Source: Wolinella sp963540505
GTDB taxonomy: Bacteria; Campylobacterota; Campylobacteria; Campylobacterales; Helicobacteraceae
Direction of reading: 5' to 3'
Assembly: GCA_963540505.1 (NCBI GenBank)
Contig: CAUTMV010000002.1
Span: forward strand, 186,001-250,000
Length of the DNA: 64,000 nt
Shown: piece after piece, positions 35,693 to 46,444 of the stretch
Numbering within the stretch: the stretch's first letter is position 1
Layout: the number at the start of each line of letters is the position of its first letter
The notes under the pieces: model-generated
Databases searched by the model: none
The model's input: only the letters and a program-made list of their open reading frames with translations
Told to the model about the DNA's origin: nothing
Position numbers and translations under genes: made by a program

Positions 35693-36371
35693 AGATATAT
35701 CCCACCCCGTATAAATTTCTAATCACATCTTTGCCCACTTTTTTGCGCAGTTCCTTTACGATGGCTTTTATTGCCTCTTTGGTGGGCTGCTCATACTCCC
35801 ACATGTAATCAAAAAGCTGCTCGTATGTGATGGCTTGATTTTTGTTGTTTAAAAAGTAGTCAAACAGCTTGCCCTCGCTCTTTGAGAGATGACAGGCTTC
35901 ATCTTTGACATAGATGATCTTTTTGGTGAAGTCATATTTGATCTCTTCGCTTAATACCATGAGCGGCTTGTAGTCCATTAGCTCCAGGGCGACGTCCTCC
36001 AGTGCTTTTAAAAACGCGTCTTTGTCGTAAGGTTTTGCCAAATATCTTGTGATTTTAAGCTCGACCGCCCGCCATAAATACTCCTGCTCCGTGTGGCTTG
36101 ATAAAATCACGATGGGTATTTTGTGATCCTTTTCGCGCACCCTCCTAGCCAGCTCAAGACCGTCGATATGCGGCACGCCGATGTCAAGCACCAAAGCATC
36201 GTAGCTGCACGTATCTATGTGCTCAAGTGCCTCTTTGCCGTCCTTCACGCCCACAACCTCGTCAAAAAACAGCTCTAAATTTTCAGTGATGTTATTTAAA
36301 ATGCCGGGTTCATCTTCCAAGCAAAGCACCCTTTTATTCGATAAAACCTCTAAAATTTCACAACTTTGCAT
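35682..36371 (-). CDS. mccR: OmpR/PhoB-type response regulator (MccR)
   Basis: A 229-residue regulator: receiver domain with ALVLDIGVPHIDG (phospho-acceptor Asp63) and IVILSSHTEQ, then a winged-helix DNA-binding domain with LSKSEGKLFDYFL and VKELRKKVGKDVIRNLYGVGY. It overlaps mccS and is the first gene of the island on this strand. It most likely controls mccA in response to sulfite or the redox state sensed by MccS. Confidence 0.9.
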   Translation of the reverse strand: MQSCEILEVLSNKRVLCLEDEPGILNNITENLELFFDEVVGVKDGKEALEHIDTCSYDALVLDIGVPHIDGLELARRVREKDHKIPIVILSSHTEQEYLWRAVELKITRYLAKPYDKDAFLKALEDVALELMDYKPLMVLSEEIKYDFTKKIIYVKDEACHLSKSEGKLFDYFLNNKNQAITYEQLFDYMWEYEQPTKEAIKAIVKELRKKVGKDVIRNLYGVGYICEI

Positions 36372-36384
36372 TAATCCCCCCCGT

Positions 36385-36406
36385 GCGAAATTCTACCTAA
36401 TTTCGC
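36385..36406. repeat. 8-bp stem-loop between the MBL gene and mccR
   Basis: GCGAAATT and AATTTCGC flank a six-base loop, directly after the MBL stop and just before mccR. A seven-C run follows towards mccR. There is no T run, so termination is uncertain, but it lies at the place where base composition and heptamer density change. Confidence 0.45.
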
Positions 36407-37006
36407 TCAGATCCTCGCAAGCCAAAATGGAATATTTTTCTGCTCCCTTCTAATGCTTGTGCATTCGCCATGCCCCGGGTAGATGGGCTTATCGTAGGGA
36501 ATCGTGCCGAAACGCTCCAGTGATTGACGCATATACACACGACTAGAATAGGGGAAATCACTGCGCCCGACGCTACTTTTAAAGATGAAATCGCCGCTAA
36601 ACATATATTCACCAATCTCAATCGTGCTGCAACCCGGCGTATGCCCGGGGAAATGGCGAAACAGCACGCGTATCCCTTCAAAATCTAACTCCGCCTCGAT
36701 TCCCTCAACCAAAATATCGGGAATCGAAGGCGTGAGTCCCGTATCAAAACAGTCTGATTCCAGCATAAAAGCGTCATCTTTGGGAATTACAAGGGGCACG
36801 TGAGGGAAGCGATTTTTGAGCGCGTGATTGCTCCACACGTGATCAAAATGCCCGTGGGTATTGAGAAATGCAAGCGGATTTTGCACCTGCGCCACAACCC
36901 ATTCAAACGCCCCTTTACCCGCGTCAATCACAATCTCACCGTGGGAATCCTTAATAATATAGCAATTTGTCCCATATTCGCCGAAAGGGTGAGAGAGAAG
37001 CTCCAT
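36407..37006 (-). CDS. Metallo-beta-lactamase fold hydrolase (glyoxalase II-like)
   Basis: A 199-residue hydrolase with the zinc motif THGHFDHVWSN, later HFPGHTPGCS, FSGDFIF and GHG near the end. It resembles small glyoxalase II-type MBL hydrolases, common single-gene proteins acting on thioesters or related substrates. The start at ATG 37006 (MELLSHPF) is used; longer frames overlap the promoter of the divergent dgt gene. It is the first resident gene beyond the mcc island. Confidence 0.85.
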   Translation of the reverse strand: MELLSHPFGEYGTNCYIIKDSHGEIVIDAGKGAFEWVVAQVQNPLAFLNTHGHFDHVWSNHALKNRFPHVPLVIPKDDAFMLESDCFDTGLTPSIPDILVEGIEAELDFEGIRVLFRHFPGHTPGCSTIEIGEYMFSGDFIFKSSVGRSDFPYSSRVYMRQSLERFGTIPYDKPIYPGHGECTSIRREQKNIPFWLARI

Positions 37007-37082
37007 ATTCGTGCCTTGTTTTTTGAATTCTTTAATCCTAGGCAATTTTCGATAAAATCGTCCTAATATTAAGAGGAGATCC

Positions 37083-38180
37083 ATGCAACCCAGCGAGCGT
37101 TTTTATCCCGTGTGTGATGACTTTCGCGATCCCTATTCTCGCGATCGAGACCGTATTATTCACTGCTCTTCGTTTCGTCGTTTGGAATATAAGACGCAGG
37201 TTTTTTTGAACTCCAGCGGCGATTATTTTCGCACGCGCCTTACACACTCCATCGAGGTCAGTCAGATTGCCAGGAGCATTGCCGCGCACCTGGGGCTTAA
37301 TGAAGCACTCGCCGAGGCGATTGCGCTCGCGCATGATTTGGGGCACACACCCTTTGGTCATGCAGGGGGCGATGAGCTGGATAGGCTGCTAAAACAGGGC
37401 GGATTCCCCGCGGGTTTTGACCATAACTTTCAATCATTTCGCGTCGTGAGCAAATTAGAGAAACGTTACGCCGCTTTTGATGGACTCAATCTCACTTTTG
37501 CCACGCTGGAGGGAATCTTAAAGCACTCATTTCCGTATAAAAAGGCTTTTTTAGATGAGCGAATGAATGAGCTTTTTAAGCTTGAATACCACCCGAGTCT
37601 GGAGGCGATTATCGTTGATTATGCCGATGAGATCGCTTACGTGAGCCACGATATTGACGATGGAATCAAGTGCGGATTGCTCTGTTTTGAGGATTTAAAA
37701 GAGAGCGAACTTGCGCGCGAAATCCTTCACACTGCCGAACTGGAGGGAATCAGAGAAGATGAGAAAGTTTTGCGCTATCGTTTTGTCTCAAATCTCATCA
37801 GTCATCTTATTTATCGCTTTTTAGACGCAAGCAAAGCGCACGCCAACCCTTCGCATCAGGTGCTGAGCGCGTCGATTCCCGCAGGGCAGCAGACGGGGCT
37901 AGGCTATCCAAAAGAGCTGGAGCGGGAGCTCAGGGTGCTTAAAAAGCTTCTTTTTAAAAAGCTCTATCGCCACGAGCAAATCAACCGCAAAATGTTTTTT
38001 GGTCGGGGTTGTATCGCGGCTCTTTTTACGGATTTTATGAATGAGCCCAACCTGCTTCCAAAAGATCATCAAAAGCGTATCAGCGAGGGTGCAAAGCTCC
38101 ATCGCACGGTCGCGGATCATATCGCCAGCATGAGCGATCGATATGCAATCAATCTCTACAAGGAGCTTCATATTGGCTAA
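37083..38180 (+). CDS. dgt: dGTP triphosphohydrolase-family protein
   Basis: A 365-residue HD-domain enzyme. RDPYSRDRDRIIHCSSFRRL, a RTRLTHSIEVSQIARSIA histidine, AHDLGHTPFGHAG and VDYADEIAYVSHDIDDG give the metal-binding H...HD...D set of the Dgt/SAMHD1 family. It hydrolyses dNTP to nucleoside and triphosphate. Starts with ATG 37083, diverging from the MBL gene; a short TAAAAT-type element lies about 25 bases upstream. The following gene overlaps its end. Confidence 0.88.
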   Translation: MQPSERFYPVCDDFRDPYSRDRDRIIHCSSFRRLEYKTQVFLNSSGDYFRTRLTHSIEVSQIARSIAAHLGLNEALAEAIALAHDLGHTPFGHAGGDELDRLLKQGGFPAGFDHNFQSFRVVSKLEKRYAAFDGLNLTFATLEGILKHSFPYKKAFLDERMNELFKLEYHPSLEAIIVDYADEIAYVSHDIDDGIKCGLLCFEDLKESELAREILHTAELEGIREDEKVLRYRFVSNLISHLIYRFLDASKAHANPSHQVLSASIPAGQQTGLGYPKELERELRVLKKLLFKKLYRHEQINRKMFFGRGCIAALFTDFMNEPNLLPKDHQKRISEGAKLHRTVADHIASMSDRYAINLYKELHIG

Positions 38181-38952
38181 GAATAATTTTTGGGGAATCC
38201 CGGTTGTTTTTTTATGCACCATCGCGCCGCTTTTGGGCGATTCCCGCCTATTTTATGCGAAGTTAGAGCCCCTTGAACATTATGAATTTAAAGCAGCAGT
38301 TTCAGGTATGATTAAGGAAGTGAAAAGCGAAAAAGAGGGGAGCTACATCGATGATGAGGAGGTGATTGTGCGCTTTGATGATACTTTGGAGCGCGCGACT
38401 TTGGCTCATCAGGACAGAATGCTAAAGAGCATGCAAGAGCGCGTGGACGCGCTTTTAAGAAGTTATGAGCTTGCGGAGCGGCATTTTAGGGACGTTCAGG
38501 CACTAAGCACCAAATCGCGCCATCAAAAAGATAGCGCAGAGATTGCATTTTTTAACGCCAAAATCGCCTATCTTCAGGCGCTCGAGCAGCTCGATTCTCT
38601 CAAAATTGAGCGCGCGCGCAACCTTGATACCATCACCAAAAAGCGTCTTGTGCTCTCAAAGCGTTATCTTTACAAAATCCACGCTAAAGCGGGCGAATAT
38701 GTCAGCACGGGTGCGCCGCTCGCCGAAGCGATGGATATTTCCGGTGCTAAAATTACCCTTTTTCTCTCTAAAAATGAGGCGCAAGAGGTGCATAAAAAGC
38801 ATTTCTATATTGATGGAAACGCGACTAAAGTGCGGATTAAAAAGCTCTATCAGGTCGCTGATAGCGAGCATATCTCAGAATATCGCCTAGAGCTTGAGAT
38901 CCCTGTGCGCGAGTTTTTCTCCGAATTAGTCAAAATTGAAATGAGGGATTAG
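38173..38952 (+). CDS. Membrane-fusion (HlyD-like) periplasmic adaptor
   Basis: A 259-residue protein. An N-terminal hydrophobic stretch (GIPVVFLCTIAPLLG) precedes a lipoyl/barrel-sandwich half (FKAAVSGMIKEV, then GSYIDDEEVIVRFDD) and a coiled coil of about 90 residues. A second barrel-sandwich half, IHAKAGEYVSTGAPLAEAMD, follows. TTG 38173 has AAGGAG seven bases upstream and overlaps the dgt stop. It lacks an inner-membrane pump partner nearby. The TolC-like gene two genes downstream, beyond argD, is the probable outer-membrane partner. Confidence 0.7.
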   Translation: MAKNNFWGIPVVFLCTIAPLLGDSRLFYAKLEPLEHYEFKAAVSGMIKEVKSEKEGSYIDDEEVIVRFDDTLERATLAHQDRMLKSMQERVDALLRSYELAERHFRDVQALSTKSRHQKDSAEIAFFNAKIAYLQALEQLDSLKIERARNLDTITKKRLVLSKRYLYKIHAKAGEYVSTGAPLAEAMDISGAKITLFLSKNEAQEVHKKHFYIDGNATKVRIKKLYQVADSEHISEYRLELEIPVREFFSELVKIEMRD

Positions 38953-38955
38953 ACA

Positions 38956-40146
38956 ATGGAATATCAAAACAAAGAAGAGCTCGATCGAGCCTATGTTTTG
39001 CACTCTTATGCGCGCAATTACGTCCATTTTACCCACGGCAAGGGCGCGGTTTTGTTCGATTCTTGCGGGCGGGACTATATCGATTTTGCCGCGGGGATTG
39101 CGGTGTGTAGCGTCGGGCATGGGAATGAACGGCTCGCAGAAGCCATTAGCGATCAGGCGCGCAAGCTAATCCACATCTCAAATCTCTTCTACATCGATTC
39201 CCAAGCGCGCCTTGCAAAGCAGCTTGTGGAGCTTAGCGGGTATGATATGCGGCTCTTTTTTGCCAACTCGGGTGCAGAGGCGAATGAGGGGGCGATTAAG
39301 ATTGCGCGCAAATTCGGCGAGGAGGGAGGCGAGGTCAAACGCTACAAAATCATCACGCTGGAGAGCTCGTTTCATGGGCGCACGATTACCGCGCTCAAGG
39401 CGACGGGACAGGAGAAGATGCACCACTACTTCGGTCCTTATCCCGATGGATTTGTCTATGCGAAAAATATCGAGCATGTGTTTGAGTTAGTCGATGACCA
39501 CACGTGCGCCGTGCTTTTGGAGCTTGTGCAAGGCGAGGGGGGGATCGAGCCTCAAGAGGTTGCGGGAATCCAGCGGCTCGCGCAGTTTTTAAAAGAGAAG
39601 AATGTCTTGCTCATGGTCGATGAGGTGCAGACGGGAATCTATCGAAGCGGGAAGCTTTTTGCTTCACAGGTGTATGGAATCACGCCTGATGTCATCACGA
39701 TGGCAAAGGGGCTTGCGGGCGGAGTGCCTATCGGCGCGGTGATGACGGGGCTTAAGGATATTTTCGCGCCGGGCGATCATGGGAGCACATTTGGCGGGAA
39801 TCCGCTCGCCACAAGGGCGGCTCTCACGGTGCTAGAGATACTTAGCGAGCAGGAGCGAAGCGGTGCGTTGCAAAGGAGTATCGATCTTTTTAGCGCGATG
39901 CTTGCGGAGGTTTGTGCGCAGTTTCCGCAGCATTTTGAGCGCGATGTGGGGCTAGGTCTCATGCGGGGAATCCGCGCTAAGAGTGCCGAAATCCAAGCAG
40001 AAGCCATCAAAAAGGCGTTCCAAAAGCGCGTTTTGGTGCTTCGCTCAGGGCGCAATACGATCCGATTCCTGCCTCCTTTGACCTTGCAGGAGCATGAGAT
40101 GAGAGAGGGTTTTGCTCGCTTCAAAGAGGCGTGTGAAGAGCTTTGA
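38956..40146 (+). CDS. argD: Acetylornithine aminotransferase
   Basis: A 396-residue class III PLP aminotransferase. FFANSGAEANEGAIKIAR, SSFHGRTITALKATGQ, VDEVQTGIYRSGK and the Schiff-base lysine in ITMAKGLAGG (Lys251) are the family landmarks. Length and sequence type match ArgD rather than GABA transaminases. It makes N-acetylornithine in arginine synthesis and can act on succinyl-diaminopimelate precursors. The gene sits three bases after the HlyD-like gene, an odd partner for an efflux pair. Confidence 0.88.
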   Translation: MEYQNKEELDRAYVLHSYARNYVHFTHGKGAVLFDSCGRDYIDFAAGIAVCSVGHGNERLAEAISDQARKLIHISNLFYIDSQARLAKQLVELSGYDMRLFFANSGAEANEGAIKIARKFGEEGGEVKRYKIITLESSFHGRTITALKATGQEKMHHYFGPYPDGFVYAKNIEHVFELVDDHTCAVLLELVQGEGGIEPQEVAGIQRLAQFLKEKNVLLMVDEVQTGIYRSGKLFASQVYGITPDVITMAKGLAGGVPIGAVMTGLKDIFAPGDHGSTFGGNPLATRAALTVLEILSEQERSGALQRSIDLFSAMLAEVCAQFPQHFERDVGLGLMRGIRAKSAEIQAEAIKKAFQKRVLVLRSGRNTIRFLPPLTLQEHEMREGFARFKEACEEL

Positions 40147-40216
40147 GGCGAGGTTAGTCGTGGCGCGATATTTTGAAATGTCAGTTAAGAAGTGCGAATC
40201 CGCTCGGGGCGCAAGA

Positions 40217-41419
40217 ATGCTCACGCTGGTGCGATTCTCGCGATTCTTGGGAATCGCCCTCTTTTTCCCGCTCCTTTTTGCGGAGGATTCCTCGTTTTTA
40301 AGCAAAAACAAGCGAGAGATTTTATCCCTGGAGCGCGAGCAAAATCGCGCCGATTCCGCGGCTTTGCGCTGGCAGTGGTTGCGCCCGCTGGATCTTAGCT
40401 ACTCCATTTTGGATAATTACGATTACAATCCGCGTGCGCGCACAAGAAGCCTGAGTGTAGGGATTAATCAGCCTATTTTCCGTAGCGGTGGGATATTTCA
40501 GAGCATTCGTTTTGCAAACCTCAAGGAGCGTTACACTGAGGCGGAAATCGCGCTTAAGGAGCGCGAGCTCGTGATGAGTGCGTTGCGTTTTATTTATACG
40601 TTGCGGCGGCTTGATTTGGAGCACGAAAAGCAGGAATTACTCATTGCAAATAGCGAAATTGAGGTGCTGCGCAAACAGGAGCAATTCCGCGCGGGAATCG
40701 CAGATAGTGGCGAGCTGGATCGGGCGATTTTGGAGCGAAACGGTGCGGAGCTGCGTTTGCTTGAGCTTGAGAACTCCCATCACAGCGCATTTATGCAGCT
40801 TGCGAGCGTGAGCGACATTGAGGATTACGCGAGCGTAGAGCTTCCGACCTTTGCGCCCCTAAGCGAGGAATCCTACCTAGAGCACAATCTTGAGCTTGCA
40901 CGAGCGCGCCTAAATGAAGGGCAGCTTCGGGCGAAATATTACGAAACCTCCGCACAATACCTGCCCCAAATCTCCTTGCAAGCGCGCTATTATCATCAGC
41001 ACAATAGTAATTTGCACCCACTAAAGGACGGTTACAATGAGTATGCGACGGTGGGGGTCGTCTTTAGCCTGCCCTTTTTTGACGCCTCGCATTATGCGAA
41101 TGTGCAGAGCGCGAAAATCGCGCAATTAAGAGCGGGAGCGATGCGTATGGATGCGCTTAAGGCGCAGAGGGAGCACTATTTTTTGCAAATGCGAAAATTA
41201 GAGCTTTTGGAGCGCACTCGCGCGCTAAGTGCAGTGGATTTGGAGCTCTATGACGCGCTTTTGGCGCAGAGTGCCGAACGCACCCGCGCGGGCGAAATCA
41301 GCGAATTTGATTTGGAGATAATGAAAAACTCCAAGCGCACAAAGGAGCTTGATTTGCGCATTCATGAGCTAAATAGGCAGCTGATTTTGCTCGAACTCTA
41401 CGCGAAGATTCCCGAGTAG
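40217..41419 (+). CDS. TolC-family outer-membrane efflux protein
   Basis: A 400-residue OEP family protein. The start MLTLVRFSRFLGIALFFPLLFAED gives a clear signal peptide; the upstream in-frame codons extend into argD and are not used. Two long helical repeats follow, with YEKQELL-like coiled-coil segments, PTLNEGQLRAKYYETSAQYLPQIS-like turns (seen as YETSAQYLPQI) and FSLPFFDASHYANVQSAK. It would form the outer-membrane channel for the adaptor encoded upstream. Substrate is unknown. Confidence 0.75.
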   Translation: MLTLVRFSRFLGIALFFPLLFAEDSSFLSKNKREILSLEREQNRADSAALRWQWLRPLDLSYSILDNYDYNPRARTRSLSVGINQPIFRSGGIFQSIRFANLKERYTEAEIALKERELVMSALRFIYTLRRLDLEHEKQELLIANSEIEVLRKQEQFRAGIADSGELDRAILERNGAELRLLELENSHHSAFMQLASVSDIEDYASVELPTFAPLSEESYLEHNLELARARLNEGQLRAKYYETSAQYLPQISLQARYYHQHNSNLHPLKDGYNEYATVGVVFSLPFFDASHYANVQSAKIAQLRAGAMRMDALKAQREHYFLQMRKLELLERTRALSAVDLELYDALLAQSAERTRAGEISEFDLEIMKNSKRTKELDLRIHELNRQLILLELYAKIPE

Positions 41420-41432
41420 TACCCCAAAAATA

Positions 41433-42440
41433 ATGGAAAGCTTCGCGAGCGTCATGCGCGAATGGCTCTATGGGCGGGAGGGCTACTATCGTCGCGCACA
41501 AATCGGCAAAGAGGGGGATTTTTACACGTCCGTCTCCGTAGGAGGCTATTTTGGCGCGAGTATTGCGGAGTTTTTGGTTCGATTCTTGCAAGAGGGGCGC
41601 GCGGGTTTTGTTGAGCTCGGAGCTTCGCGAGGCGAGCTAATCAGCGATGTTGCCGAATATGTGAGGCAATACTATCCCAAGGCGTTTAAAGAGGTTCGCT
41701 GGGTGATTGTCGAGCCACTGGAGGAGCTGAGGTCTTTGCAGCGGTTTTGGTGGGAATCGCGCCTAAAAGGAGTGGAGCTTGAGATCTATTCAAGCCTTGA
41801 GGAGTTGCGCGATTCCCGTCTCTTTTTCGTTGCTAATGAGCTTTTTGACGCATTCCCTTGTGAGCTGTATAGAGAGGGCGAGCAGGGCTTTGTGAATGAG
41901 CACGGGGAGGTGGTGTTTGCCATGGCGAGCGAGGAGCTGAGGGCGCGTGCAAAGGCGATGAATATGGAGCGAGGCGAGCTGGGCATGGGGGTTCGGGAGT
42001 TTGTTGATTCGCTCCGTGATGTGGCGCGAGATTGGCTCTTTTTGACATTTGATTATGGCGAAGATTACGCGCGCAACGAATTTTCCGTGCGGATTTTTAA
42101 AGATCACCATGTGCTTAGTTTGAATGATTTCATGCGCGATATTCGTCCGTTTTTTGGCGTGAGTGACCTTACAAGCGATGTGAATTTTGCGGAATTAACG
42201 AGCTTTTTTGAGCGTGCGGGTGCGAGGAGAATCTACTTTGCTAGGGAGAATCGAGCACTTTTACAGATGGGACTAATGAGGGCAATTGAGCAAAAAAGCG
42301 CGCACTTAAGTCCAAAAGAGCACGCCAAAGAGATGATAAAAGTGCGCTCGCTCCTTGATCCCGGGCTTTTGGGCGAGCGTTTTAAGTGTGCCTGCTTTAC
42401 CAAAGGGGAGTGCGTGCAGAAGCTTTTTTTGACGTTGTAG
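41433..42440 (+). CDS. SAM-dependent methyltransferase, MidA/NDUFAF7-like
   Basis: A 335-residue COG1565-type protein. EGDFYTSVSVGGYFGASIAEFL, then VELGASRGELISDV as SAM motif I, VIVEPLEELRSLQ and FFVANELFDAFPCELYR give the family landmarks. LTFDYGEDY and a LSPKEHAKEMIKVRSLLDPG tail follow. The mitochondrial homologue methylates an arginine of complex I; the bacterial target is not established. The 3' end overlaps the convergent histidine kinase gene by 44 bases. Confidence 0.8.
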   Translation: MESFASVMREWLYGREGYYRRAQIGKEGDFYTSVSVGGYFGASIAEFLVRFLQEGRAGFVELGASRGELISDVAEYVRQYYPKAFKEVRWVIVEPLEELRSLQRFWWESRLKGVELEIYSSLEELRDSRLFFVANELFDAFPCELYREGEQGFVNEHGEVVFAMASEELRARAKAMNMERGELGMGVREFVDSLRDVARDWLFLTFDYGEDYARNEFSVRIFKDHHVLSLNDFMRDIRPFFGVSDLTSDVNFAELTSFFERAGARRIYFARENRALLQMGLMRAIEQKSAHLSPKEHAKEMIKVRSLLDPGLLGERFKCACFTKGECVQKLFLTL

Positions 42441-43734
42441 CTCCCGATAAATTGAGCTCTAGCGTGGCGATTGTGCCTTGGGAATCGGGGCGATTCTCAA
42501 GGTTAATGTGCGCTCCCATCGCATCAGCCGCGCTTTTTGCGAGGAAGAGCCCAAGCCCTGCGCCACTTTTGTTGCCCGAACGCTTAAAAGGCGCGTAAAT
42601 GTCGATATTCCCATCAACTCCGCACCCCTCATCAACGACGATAATCTGCAGGCGACCGGGCGAAAGAAGCATGCTTTTAAAGAGGATGCTCTTCTCTGCC
42701 GGGGTAAATTTCAGGGCATTTTGGAGGAAATTTTGAATAATCTGCCCCAAAAGCGTGGGCTGGAGGCGCGCATGAAGCTCTTGTGGCTCAAGCTCAAGGT
42801 GCAGGTGCTTCTTCTCATTTTGTGCAAGCAGGAGAAAATTCTCGCCCATCTGACGCAAGAAAGCCATCACATCGATCTCCTCACTCTGCTCAAACTGCGC
42901 CCCCTCCTGCCTCCCGATCTCTAGCAGGCTCTTTATCATGCTATTCATCTCGTTAATGCTCTGTATGTTGCTCCTTAGCGTCTCAATATATTTGGGCGAT
43001 TCCCGCGTCTTGATGAGCACGACCTCGCATTTGGTTTTCATCACGGCGAGGGGGGTTTTAAGCTCATGAGCAATGCCAATGAAAAGCTCCTTTTGATAGA
43101 GCATGTAGCGTCCGAGTCGGGTGATGAGGCTATTAAGCGAATCGCCCAAAGGAACGAACTCTTGGGGAATTGTGCCGATTTCAAGGGGTTTTAGGAGATT
43201 TTCATTCATCTTAGCCAGTCTGCTTGAGAGCTCAAGAATCGGTCGCGAGAGGATTTTAGAGAGAATAAAAGCATAGACTTGAATGAGGATCAGCCCACCG
43301 AAATTGATGATAATCATGCTTTGCAGGACAAGATTTAGCAGCTTGTGAATTATGCTCGCATCACGCGTGATGACAAGATAGCTCTCGTCGCGGGAATCGT
43401 AGGGATAGAGGATCTGAAAGTAACTCTGCTCGCCCTCTTTAAACTCCTTAAAGGCAATCCCGCTCTCATATCTAGGAGCATGCGTGATGAGGATCGTAAT
43501 CTCCCCCGCGCGCAGAGTGCCGATACTATAAGCATTCATCTCCGTGCCGATGGGATATTTCGTGCTCGAGCTTGTAATATAGCTCGCCTCTTTCAAAAGC
43601 TCCTCTTTGAGCTCACTATAAAGCGAGCTCTTGATATAGGTGTAGAGGATAAATGAGAAGATCGCGATGAGCGCGAGAGAGGAGTAGGCGAGCTGCTTAG
43701 CGTATTCGCCTCTTATGCTCCTTTGGGATAGCAA
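42397..43734 (-). CDS. Sensor histidine kinase
   Basis: A 445-residue kinase with two transmembrane segments (near 14-34 and 133-160), a short periplasmic sensor and a HAMP-like linker. The HisKA box GIAHELKTPLAVMK (His223) precedes an ATPase domain with NFLQNALKFTP, VDEGCGVDG and GAGLGLFLAK. It overlaps the cognate regulator by 22 bases. No haem or PAS motif is seen. Signal unknown. Confidence 0.88.
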   Translation of the reverse strand: MLSQRSIRGEYAKQLAYSSLALIAIFSFILYTYIKSSLYSELKEELLKEASYITSSSTKYPIGTEMNAYSIGTLRAGEITILITHAPRYESGIAFKEFKEGEQSYFQILYPYDSRDESYLVITRDASIIHKLLNLVLQSMIIINFGGLILIQVYAFILSKILSRPILELSSRLAKMNENLLKPLEIGTIPQEFVPLGDSLNSLITRLGRYMLYQKELFIGIAHELKTPLAVMKTKCEVVLIKTRESPKYIETLRSNIQSINEMNSMIKSLLEIGRQEGAQFEQSEEIDVMAFLRQMGENFLLLAQNEKKHLHLELEPQELHARLQPTLLGQIIQNFLQNALKFTPAEKSILFKSMLLSPGRLQIIVVDEGCGVDGNIDIYAPFKRSGNKSGAGLGLFLAKSAADAMGAHINLENRPDSQGTIATLELNLSGATTSKKASARTPLW

Positions 43735-44384
43735 AATCGATAACCTCTTCGGCGCACTGTCTCAATCGTAGAGATGTTAAGAGGCTTGTCCATCTTCTGT
43801 CGAATCTGGTTTATCGCCACCTCAATGACATTGGGAGTCACAAGCTCAGGCTCTTCCCAGATGGCATCAAGAAGCTGCTCTTTGGAGACGATCTGATCAC
43901 GGTGGCGAGCGAGGTGAGTAAGCACCTCAAAAGGCTTGCCTTTAAGCTCGATTTCCTGCCCTTTGTAGGTAATTTTCTCTTCGTCCGGATTAATCGTAAG
44001 GTCTTCGATTTCGATGAGATTTGTCCCGCCAAAGCGCAATCTAGCCTCGATTCTCGCAACCAAGACATCAAAATCAAAAGGCTTTGCGATAAAATCATCA
44101 GCTCCCCCGCGAAGTGCCTCAATCTCGCTCTCTTTGTCATCTCGTGCAGAGATGATCACTACGGCAGTTCGAGGGGATTTGCTCTTGACTTGAGTGATAA
44201 TGTCAAGTCCGCTTCCATCGGGGAGCATCCAGTCTGTTAGCACAAGGTCGTAATTTCTGATACTAATGTAATATTCGCCGTCTTTGAGATTCTCGGCGAC
44301 ATCGGTTTGATAGCTGAATTCATTAAGCCCCTCCGCAAGAGTTTTATTAAGAGTGGCTTCATCTTCGATGATGAGGATTCTCAT
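43713..44384 (-). CDS. OmpR-family response regulator
   Basis: A 223-residue regulator: LIIEDEATLNKTL, phospho-acceptor Asp51 in LVLTDWMLPDGSG, IISARD and the receiver-lysine KPFDFDVL, then a winged helix with LKGKPFEVLTHLARH and IETVRRRGYRFC. It is the first gene of the two-component pair with the kinase downstream. Confidence 0.9.
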   Translation of the reverse strand: MRILIIEDEATLNKTLAEGLNEFSYQTDVAENLKDGEYYISIRNYDLVLTDWMLPDGSGLDIITQVKSKSPRTAVVIISARDDKESEIEALRGGADDFIAKPFDFDVLVARIEARLRFGGTNLIEIEDLTINPDEEKITYKGQEIELKGKPFEVLTHLARHRDQIVSKEQLLDAIWEEPELVTPNVIEVAINQIRQKMDKPLNISTIETVRRRGYRFCYPKGA

Positions 44385-44708
44385 GCGTTTCCTTTGTGGA
44401 AAAATTTGTGCGAAATTGTAGCACAGTTTAGGAAATTTTAAAAAAAGTTTTATGCAAAATTAAAATTTTCACGCTTCTTATATCTCATTTTGCAATTTCA
44501 AAACACTGCCTCACTTCTCTGATTCCCCGTATGGACGCGCTAAAAGTGAAAGATTGATCGCTATCTTTTGTGTGAAATCATCAGTGTATGTCATATTGGC
44601 AATTTTACTTATCGTAAGGACATGGCGCGAAGTTTTGAAAAAGCGCGAGATCGATTTAAGAGGTGAGATTTAAGGATTTGTGGCTAGAAAAAAGGAGGCT
44701 TAAAAATG
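44385..44708. other. Intergenic region between response regulator and groEL
   Basis: This holds the likely promoter of the two-component system (AT-rich 44420-44500) and the space after the groEL terminator. I see no RNA gene or open frame worth calling. A copy of GATTCCC occurs near 44520. Confidence 0.6.
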
Positions 44709-44751
44709 GCAGGAATCCAAAGGGATTTTGCACCCTTTTTTGAATTCCTGC
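44709..44751 (-). terminator. groESL transcription terminator
   Basis: Read on the minus strand just after the groEL stop: GCAGGAAT pairs with ATTCCTGC, enclosing a second stem AAAGGG/CCCTTT. T-rich sequence follows (CATTTTTAAG, then another T6 run). The outer arms contain a GGAATC-type element. Confidence 0.75.
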
Positions 44752-44757
44752 AGGCGA

Positions 44758-46400
<1,643 letters not shown>

Positions 46401-46444
46401 GTTTTTTCCTTTTTTAGTTTGATTTTATGCGGGAATCGAGCCTC

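Noticed and set aside
21441..36406. Classical integrative element with attL/attR at tRNA-Ala
   Set aside because: No integrase and no repeat of the tRNA 3' end was found at the far boundary.
39537..39543. G7 run in argD as another contingency tract
   Set aside because: Seven is short, the gene is housekeeping, and the run encodes a conserved GEGG segment.
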